Assembly: GCA_020137815.1 (NCBI GenBank)
Contig: CM035360.1
Span: 6,831,059 to 6,895,058, forward strand
DNA from: Hormiphora californensis
Lineage: Eukaryota; Ctenophora; Tentaculata; Cydippida; Pleurobrachiidae
Direction of reading: 5' to 3'
Length of the DNA: 64,000 bases
Below are positions 57,061-64,000 of the stretch, piece by piece. The number at the start of each line of letters is the position of its first letter. Within the stretch, counting starts at the first letter, position 1. The notes under the pieces are model-generated. The model made no database searches. It was not told the origin of the DNA and saw only the letters and a program-made list of their open reading frames with translations. The position numbers were made by a program, and so were the translations under genes.

Positions 57061-59687
57061 ATGATAAATCATTTGTCAAATAAACAAAGCACAAGCACAC
57101 CAAATACAACCAACTGTTATTGACCTCGGCCCAAAATTGCATAAATATAAATTTAACACTGTGCGGTAGATAATTTAAAGGTGCTAGGATGGGGCGCTGT
57201 CATGTCAGATATATGGTGCGGGGTTCGCCCATGGCGAGTGGCGACGTGAGGCTTGCAAGTTGCAGCGAACCGTCTGCTTTGGTTGCAAAAAACTCGAACT
57301 TTGAGTTTGTTGCAGTGCAGTGCACAGAATTGGAAACTGATTCATTTCTTGCGGAGGCGCGGCGTTCATTTCAAATTGTAGCGCGCAAAAGCAAGCGCGT
57401 AATCTTCGCGCCGCGCCTCATCAAATTGTTTTCAAAAGTTCAGAAAATCCCAACTTTTTTCTCAAGTTTGTTTTCTCAAAAGTCAAAAATCCGAACACGT
57501 CCAAGTTTCGAAAAACGCAGCCCGCACTGATGACTGCGTGTGCTACATTTGTACTTTTTACAAGCTCAAAACTGCTTAAACAAGCTCTAGCAGTTTCCAC
57601 CGGAGGGCTGTCTCCACTCCCCTAAGCCGGCGGTCGGCGAAGCAGTTGACATCGGAAGAGGGTGCCAATTTATTCTTTTAGACAGTTTTGTGTTAATGGG
57701 ATGGGGCCACTGGGGGACCTTCAGCGTTCAAGGGTCAAGCTAGTCTCGCGTGTATTAGCGTGGATTCAGGTATTGAGAAAAACGACGATGATTAAGGTGT
57801 TTCAAATATAAAACACTTAAATTGTCGTCGTTTTCTTAAATGCCTGAGTCCACGCTGATACACGCAAGGTCCCCCAGTATTCCCATGACCCATCCCATTC
57901 ATCATGATACCAGCTCCTTTCTATTAGCAGTCTATTTTTGTAAACATTCGCAAATTACTTTGCCGTCGTCTTGTTAGTTAACCGCCTTTCCATCTTCTGA
58001 CTGTATAATTTCATCTCATACATGATTGATGATACATAAGTGATAAGTGACAATAAAATGTATTACGTTCTTCAAACGAAGAACATGCAAGATTCTGGTT
58101 TATTCAATCGAAGTACAAATTGATTGACTATATCATATACTTGTGAGGTTTGAAGAACTAGAGTGTGTTCACTGTTCAGACCTGAGACCGACCTTTGACC
58201 TATGTGTGATTTTATACACAGATCAATCATCAATAGCTCAATACTCGATTACCTAAACTTCTTGGGAGGGTATGGAGACTGTGAGTGTGATATAAACAAG
58301 GCTGCAAGTTTAGTAGGACAGGGACATTGCTGATTGCCCACCAACAACCAGGGGGTAACTCCTTGTTAGACTCTGAGCCAGAGCAAGGACTTTTAGTTGT
58401 TATTTGTTAAACCGGATGAGTTCAGAGAGGCTGAAGTGGAGTGGAAGTCCCGACATGATAAGTTGAACTATTTTGAAGATTTGAATAACAGTCATCTTTT
58501 GTTAATCAGAAGATTGAAGCTCTAAAAGTCTAGAGTTATTAGTATTCAATTCAGTTCAGTCCTGAATTAGTGACAACTTAGTACTCACATATTCGGTTGT
58601 GGTTTCAAACGGGGCTTGGTGCGAATTCTTGACAAACGGTACAGCTGTAGGTATTATGACCTAACAGGGCCAAGGTCCAAACTTAATTAGACCGTTTCAA
58701 AACTTGAATGAAAAACCACCGTTTTCAAACAATATGTGCATTGATATTATTTCCTGTTTTGTAAATTTTGGGACTTGCTACCCAGTAAATATACTATATA
58801 GAGAAAATGACCGGTCAAAATGAATAAGATATCATTCAATTTTACACTACTTACTATTCCGAGAAGCAGAATAAAATCAAATGTGGAAAACGTGTTGTTT
58901 GCCCCTCAGACTTTAAGCATCTGCATGACGCATGTAGTTTGTAATACACTGCTCAGCGGGTGGCATTTTGACCGCTGCTAGGGAATGAGGGGGTGCATAC
59001 TGCCTTTTGGTAAAAACTAAAACCAAATAACCACTTAATTTAAATTGTAACAACTCACCTTAACTTGCATGTAGTAATCAAGGTTTCATATGAACCTTGT
59101 TCAATGAACAATGTTCATGCATCTGCTTTTATTGGGTACTATCCACATTTTGTAGCAAATTTAGCTGTCATCCTAACTGGCTCATTGCTCAATCTGGAAA
59201 CCTCCTCAATCAGTCACAAAGGACTTCCAGAGGTTCAGCTAGATCCCGTGCAGCTAATAATGGGTTGATAATAATGCAGCTAATATTTGGGTTGCTTTGC
59301 TAATAACCATGTTTTGCTTTGATTGTGGCCCATTGTTTCTTTAGAGTAGCACACCCAAACACTTCATTTATTTTATGTTTCCCATTTCGAAACACTCGAT
59401 CTGGCTGATATTGTTGCCTAGCTCGACCCTCTCTCTTTGGAATAAAGGGTTAGAACAAGCAGGTTGTTTATCAAAAGTTTACAGACAAAGGTGGCCGGCG
59501 CGTCCCCCGTCCCAATTCCATCTTGACTAGCAAACTTTAACTTTAACACAATAAAAAGCACACCACTCACGCGCCATTGCGCCGCGCGCTTAAATTTGGT
59601 TCATTCGGGGTGTCTCCCCGGCTGTTCATTTTACATGCGATATTGTGCAATATAATGTGACTAATAATGATCACCCAATTTAGTGGT
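57061..59687. promoter_or_regulatory. shared 5' interval of divergent Src-like and Hakai-like genes
   Basis: 2.7 kb between the two start codons. Contains a foldback (57698-57900) and GC-richer DNA at 57.18-57.54 kb in which a 113-codon plus-strand frame is open but unsupported. I saw no core-promoter motif that fixes either start site; both genes may have untranslated first exons here. Confidence 0.4.
57698..57900. repeat. 200-bp foldback
   Basis: Inverted arms: ATGGGATGGGG..GGGGGACCTT..GCGTGTAT..AGCGTGGA..AACGACGA on the left and their complements (TCGTCGTT..TCCACGCT..ATACACGC..AAGGTCCCCC..CATCCCAT) on the right, around a short AT-rich loop. MITE-like, no coding capacity. Confidence 0.75.
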
Positions 59688-62600
59688 ATGTCCATGGATT
59701 GTGAAGAGCTGGAAGACACAGAGAGGGGCAAGAACAACTCCAAAGGAAGCAAGAAATCAATCTCGCTGAAACTCAAAAGAGAGGAAGGTTAGTTTTCACT
59801 TCCCAGTCTGTTTAGTTTTTTCTGATATCTATCTATCTCAATGGGTTGTTTCTATTAATTGTACTTTCAGCATCTCCAAATGGCCAAGAGGAGGTGGTTA
59901 GAAGTCGGTCTCCAATTAAAAATCAAGTAGAGACGCTCAATTGGAACTTCAAGGTAAACTCAATGTCCACTCTACAGTTTCTAGATTTTTCTGTAGCTTT
60001 AAAATTTCATTCTTTGTAAAATTATGTTCCTCTTCAGGTGAAGCTGGCTGGTGAGAAGAAAGGAAACAAAGAGAACCTCCTGAACTTTTGCGAGAACTGC
60101 AAACGGCCAATATTAGTTCACGGACGATTGGTATGTCTTCCATTGTACTGCTTTTTAACATGGTGTGAATCACTGTGTTGATCCAGCTTTGTTTGTTTAT
60201 TTAACACACCATTATTCCCTCTTCAGATTCCTTGTAAACATTTCCTGTGTCTGGGATGTGCCCAGAGTGGGACTAGAGACTGTTTCAAGTAAGTAGGGAT
60301 ATTGTGTCTCAATCATCCCCTGTATAATAGTTCCCCCTTCCTTAGCACTTCTGACACCACTTCTCTCTCCCCAATATTGTGTCACGTGTTGCCCATATAT
60401 GATGTTAACACCCCTTCTCTCTCCCCAGATGTGAAACGCCCATTAAAGGAATTCAACCCGTTCCCAAGGTCTTCGTATGCGCCCAGGGTGGCACTCGACA
60501 CAGTGTAACAGGGTGCCGCAAATCGTACCTCAACTTGCACTGCCTTGATCAACACCAAAAATTAAGGTATAGCAGAGCTGGGAGACACATGTATTGTGTT
60601 AGAGGAGAGAACTCTCTGTTGTTATATTGAGTGAACTCTGAACATTGTGAACTCTAATGAGTAATGGTAAGAACTGAAGACTGAAGAGTGAACTGATTAG
60701 GGAGCCGGGTAAAAACTGTACGACAGACTGTAAATAAAGGGCAAAACTGTAATGATTTATACCATCTTTTCACTGTTTGTTTGTGTGTGTGTGTGTGTCT
60801 GTTGGCAACGACACAGTTTACTCATTCTTCAACGTTCTGCTACTACCTAAAGGTTAGTGTGTAGCTAAAGGTTACTAACTCATAGAGGGGGAACTAGTTA
60901 GTGTGCCCCGTGTGGTATTAACAAAGGAAATGAGTGGGTTGAATAGTGAGGGAGGGAATGGGGAATATTGATAGATGAAAGAGGCAAATCTAATTCTTTA
61001 ACATTGGATGATAATTGGGGATATTTCTGGATATTTCTGGAACTATTTGCTCGAGTCTGTATGACTGATTTAAACCCGGGGGAAGGTGTAGGTAGTAGGC
61101 TAATTGGACTAGGTGGGACCCCCTCCTCCCCCCGTATTCCAGGCACGGTGGAGATGAGCACCAGATGGCAATGGAGATAGATAGTGATGGAGAGTTTAGT
61201 GTCATCAAACCTGCACCTCCCACCCCTCAACAACAGCAACAAGCACCACCTGCTGTTCCTGCACAGCAACAGTTGCCACAGCAACAACAACAACAGCCGC
61301 AACAGCAACAACAGATGCCGCAACCACCGGTGAGGGAGGGAAGTGGTTCTGTAATTTCTTGTTTTTATTCAATTGTTTTTGAATTATTGATGGTTTTTAT
61401 GAGTTTTCCTGATTGACAGTATTCCTCGTCTATTTCAGGCCCAGCCCATGCCACCCCAGTTTGCCCTGCCACTCCAACCGCCAGCTGGCCTCCCTCTCCC
61501 TCCCAACCTTCCCCGACCCATGCTCTTCCCACCGCTACAGGTATAGCTATCATTCCAGAGCTATTATTAATTACAGCACGGGTATTTTTCAGCATGTATT
61601 GGTATATTTTGATTTTTAATAAAGCTACTATCATCAAATTCAGCACGTTTTCCTCCCCCATTGATCGGGGGGTGTCAGGCAGACACTGTACTTAGTACAG
61701 TTCTTATTACAGTTCTTAGTACAGTACTTAGTACAGTACTTAGTACAGTTCTTAGTACAGTACTTAGTACAGTACTTAGTACAGTGTACTAAACAGTGCC
61801 CCTCTCTCTCTCTCTGACTCCCTTTCCCACTACTAGGCCCAATCAGTGGCCAATGCTGTTGCTGTCTCCAACCAAGCTCCCGTCCATTTCACGGGGGCCG
61901 CTGCATCAGCCCAGGCTACGGCACGGCCCGCTGCCGTTCTTCTCTTCGCACGGGTACGGGATATATGGGGATACAATATGGGGAATATTTTGTATGAGGA
62001 TGAAGGGGATGGAAAGGAAGTGGGTTTTAAAATACTCGGGAATAGTACACGGGAATGAATGACGGGGGTTGTCGAGAAAAATGCTTACCAGGGTGGATCC
62101 ATTCTGCCTTCTGGTGATATATTTTCTCCCCTCCATATCTTGTCAGGGTAGCTTCATAATAGCACACTGACAAGCACACTGATAGGAAAGGGAGAGAAAT
62201 GTGGGTTTCTTATAAAGCACGACCATCATTTAATGTCGGGTTACTGAAAGCTACCCTCCTAATCACTAACTCATCTCCCTGTTTCAGCCTCCGATTGCCG
62301 TCTCCTCGATGCCTCTGTTGATGCAACCCACACCCCAGATGTTACCCATCCCTGGGATGCTCCCCCAGCCCTCCACTATGATGCCCATGCCTCACCCAGG
62401 GCAGTTCGGCGCTGCTGCAGCTGCCCAGGCTGCTGCCGTAGCTGCAGCACAGGCTGCCTTGCAACGATCTGCAGCTGAACAGCAACAACAACAACAACAG
62501 ATGCCCCTACCTCCCTCCATGCCCATGCCCGAGAGTATGAGGGATGTACCGGGTCTAAACAACTCCAACACATCCTCTCCCCCTGCTGGTGGTGGAGCCA

Positions 62601-62920
62601 CCAACCAGAGACCCGAGACACCACCTCCACCACCCCCTGCCAGGCCGCCCCCTGATGACACTAGATACCAACAGAGACAGCAGGGTAGTGGTTACCATGG
62701 TTACCAACAACAACAACAACAACATGGTGGTCACCATCAAAATAGGACTTACCCGCAGAGACAGGAAGAAAGGACTACTTACCAGAGACAAGAGGAAAGG
62801 ACAACATACCAACCTAGACAGGAGGTTGATCTGGGCCCTCCTAGGGACCCAAGAAAGGCAGCTATGTTGAATAATAGTGTGCCCCCTCCTCCTCCCCCTA
62901 AAAATGGGAGTATTCGATAA
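59688..62920 (+). CDS. CBLL1: Hakai-type E3 ubiquitin ligase
   Basis: Nine exons join in frame: 59688-59787, 59871-59953, 60038-60130, 60227-60288, 60429-60566, 61143-61329, 61439-61540, 61837-61953, 62288-62920, giving 504 aa (human Hakai 491). Exons 3-5 encode the RING finger (FCENCKRPILVHGRLIPCKH, then CLGCAQSG and CFKCETPI) followed directly by the atypical zinc finger of the Hakai phosphotyrosine-binding (HYB) domain (VFVCAQGGTRHSVTGCRKSY, then LHCLDQHQ and an H in the next exon). The rest is low-complexity Pro/Gln/Ala with Met-Pro repeats and a Pro-rich end, as in Hakai proteins. Hakai ubiquitinates Src-phosphorylated membrane proteins such as E-cadherin and is also a component of the m6A writer-associated complex in flies and vertebrates. 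The start was chosen at the first ATG of a frame with correct splice phase; a second ATG lies two codons later. Confidence 0.9.
61672..61796. repeat. CTTAGTACAGTA short tandem repeat
   Basis: About ten units of TTAGTACAGT(A/T)C in Hakai intron 7, with internal palindromes (GTAC), ending just before the acceptor of exon 8. Confidence 0.85.
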
Positions 62921-63775
62921 GAAGTGATGAGAGAGCTCTCAATATGTTTAATTTTCGTACCAACATAATTTATGTTTTATGGACATTTTCCAACCCGTGG
63001 ATGTTTCTTGTCACAGATCCTCGAAGAGAGTAAAGATTTCTGTTTTAACATTCCCCTCCTCCCCTCTCTTATAAAGACAACCATATATCCCGCGTTTTTC
63101 TATTTTGTTTTCCCGAGTTTTATTGGTTGAAAACGTGTGGGAAGATGATATGATCTCTGCGTCGTGACTTTCTCTGCCTCCCCCACACGTTTTACACCGG
63201 TAACATGCCCCCACCTCTTGTTCCAACCCTCGCTCTTCAAAGGGCTCTAAACCTTGTTGGGCAATTATATATTGCCAAACAAACCCCCTTTCAGATCTTA
63301 AAGAGGAGCGATGGATGACGTGTTTCTAATTCTCCCGTCCTCTTGAAATGAAGATCTGTAATGGATTACTAATGGATTATCAATGGATTACTAGTTGTAA
63401 GTTATCATCTCGACAAACAAAACCATACAAATCAAAAGTAATTGAGCTCTTAGACTGTTAAATTCAACGGTGAATTGTAAAATTTACCCCATATTTCCAA
63501 GATCTAACTACATTCTCTACCCCAGGTGTTATTTGTTATGGTGAGGGAACAGAGACCTTGAGAGCACAGAACGTCCTAGAAGATGCAAGACAAGCCAATT
63601 TGTATTCGGATTTCGGGGAGATGACGTAGGTTCACGACACAGCTGTCCCCTCCCCCAGCTGCCCTCGACGGGATACTGATTATTCAGAACACAGAACTCT
63701 TTGAACTATCTTTTTTAAATGACATGTGATGGATGTTTATTGTTTAGAGGCTTCCATTTTCTGAGGGGGGGGTTC
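62921..63775 (+). other. 3' flank of the Hakai-like gene
   Basis: AT-richer sequence presumably holding the 3' untranslated region. I saw no further coding exon and no unambiguous poly(A) signal. Confidence 0.4.
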
Positions 63776-63777
63776 CC

Positions 63778-63870
63778 ATGGTATACTTTGGTATACTTTG
63801 GTATACTTTGGCATATGGAAAATTCCAAAAAAATATGTGGAAGGTACCAAAGTATACCAAAGTATACCAT
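63778..63870. repeat. GTATACTTTG hairpin
   Basis: Three GGTATACTTT units on the left and complementary AAAGTATACC units on the right, separated by about 30 bp. A stable stem-loop downstream of the Hakai-like gene. Confidence 0.85.
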
Positions 63871-64000
63871 ATCTTTTTAATAGCTTTGCGTACTTTAAAG
63901 TGTTAATTTAAAATAATTAAGGCTTTAAAACAGTTTGTATAAACTTTCTTAACTCATAAACTTGAGGTTAACTAGGCTGAATTGGCTAATTTCATAGAAT

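Noticed and set aside
57189-57530. 113-codon plus-strand ORF between Src-like and Hakai-like genes
   Set aside because: No recognisable domain, no splice partners, and it lies in GC-rich promoter-like DNA where open frames arise easily.

Overview
The window is animal (metazoan) nuclear DNA with compact, intron-rich genes (mostly 50-300 bp introns with GT..AG ends), no operons and many microsatellites, foldback elements and tandem repeats. Gene content (TFAP2-type transcription factor, Src-family kinase, Hakai-type E3 ligase, lysyl-hydroxylase-like protein) points to an invertebrate. A sponge or other early-branching animal would fit, but the sequence alone does not prove it.

Layout. 0-3.7 kb, minus: a PLOD-like collagen-modifying enzyme running off the left edge. 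3.8-7.3 kb: tandem and foldback repeats. 8.3-19.4 kb, minus: a ten-exon TFAP2-like gene, model 502 aa, with a 6.4 kb first intron full of (GA)n/(CT)n and an E-box array upstream of its first exon. 19.6-25 kb: mostly repeats, including a 0.5 kb foldback at 22.9-23.4 kb. 25.0-35.3 kb, minus: a giant secreted cysteine- and arginine-rich repeat protein of about 3,000 residues that I cannot assign to any known family; it is the most unusual object here. 36.5-37.5 kb: a 44-bp G-rich minisatellite. 37.8-39.3 kb, minus: a three-exon type I membrane protein with a 457-bp tandem array directly upstream. 42-42.8 kb, minus: a small coiled-coil gene. 44.1-45.3 kb: a near-perfect 1.1 kb palindrome with Penelope-like-element features. 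45.6-57 kb, minus: a Src-family kinase broken in the middle by a LINE and by long stretches of very poor sequence. 59.7-62.9 kb, plus: a nine-exon Hakai (CBLL1) gene, model 504 aa.

Relations. The Src-like and Hakai-like genes are divergent neighbours. In vertebrates Hakai binds Src-phosphorylated targets such as E-cadherin, so this pairing is notable. The PLOD-like gene, the giant cysteine-rich protein and the membrane protein all carry signal peptides and would act at the cell surface or in the matrix. Exon models rest on splice consensus plus frame continuity; no transcript evidence was available. Sequence at about 49.06-52.54 kb and 55.56-56.1 kb looks like unmerged low-quality reads and should not be interpreted biologically.
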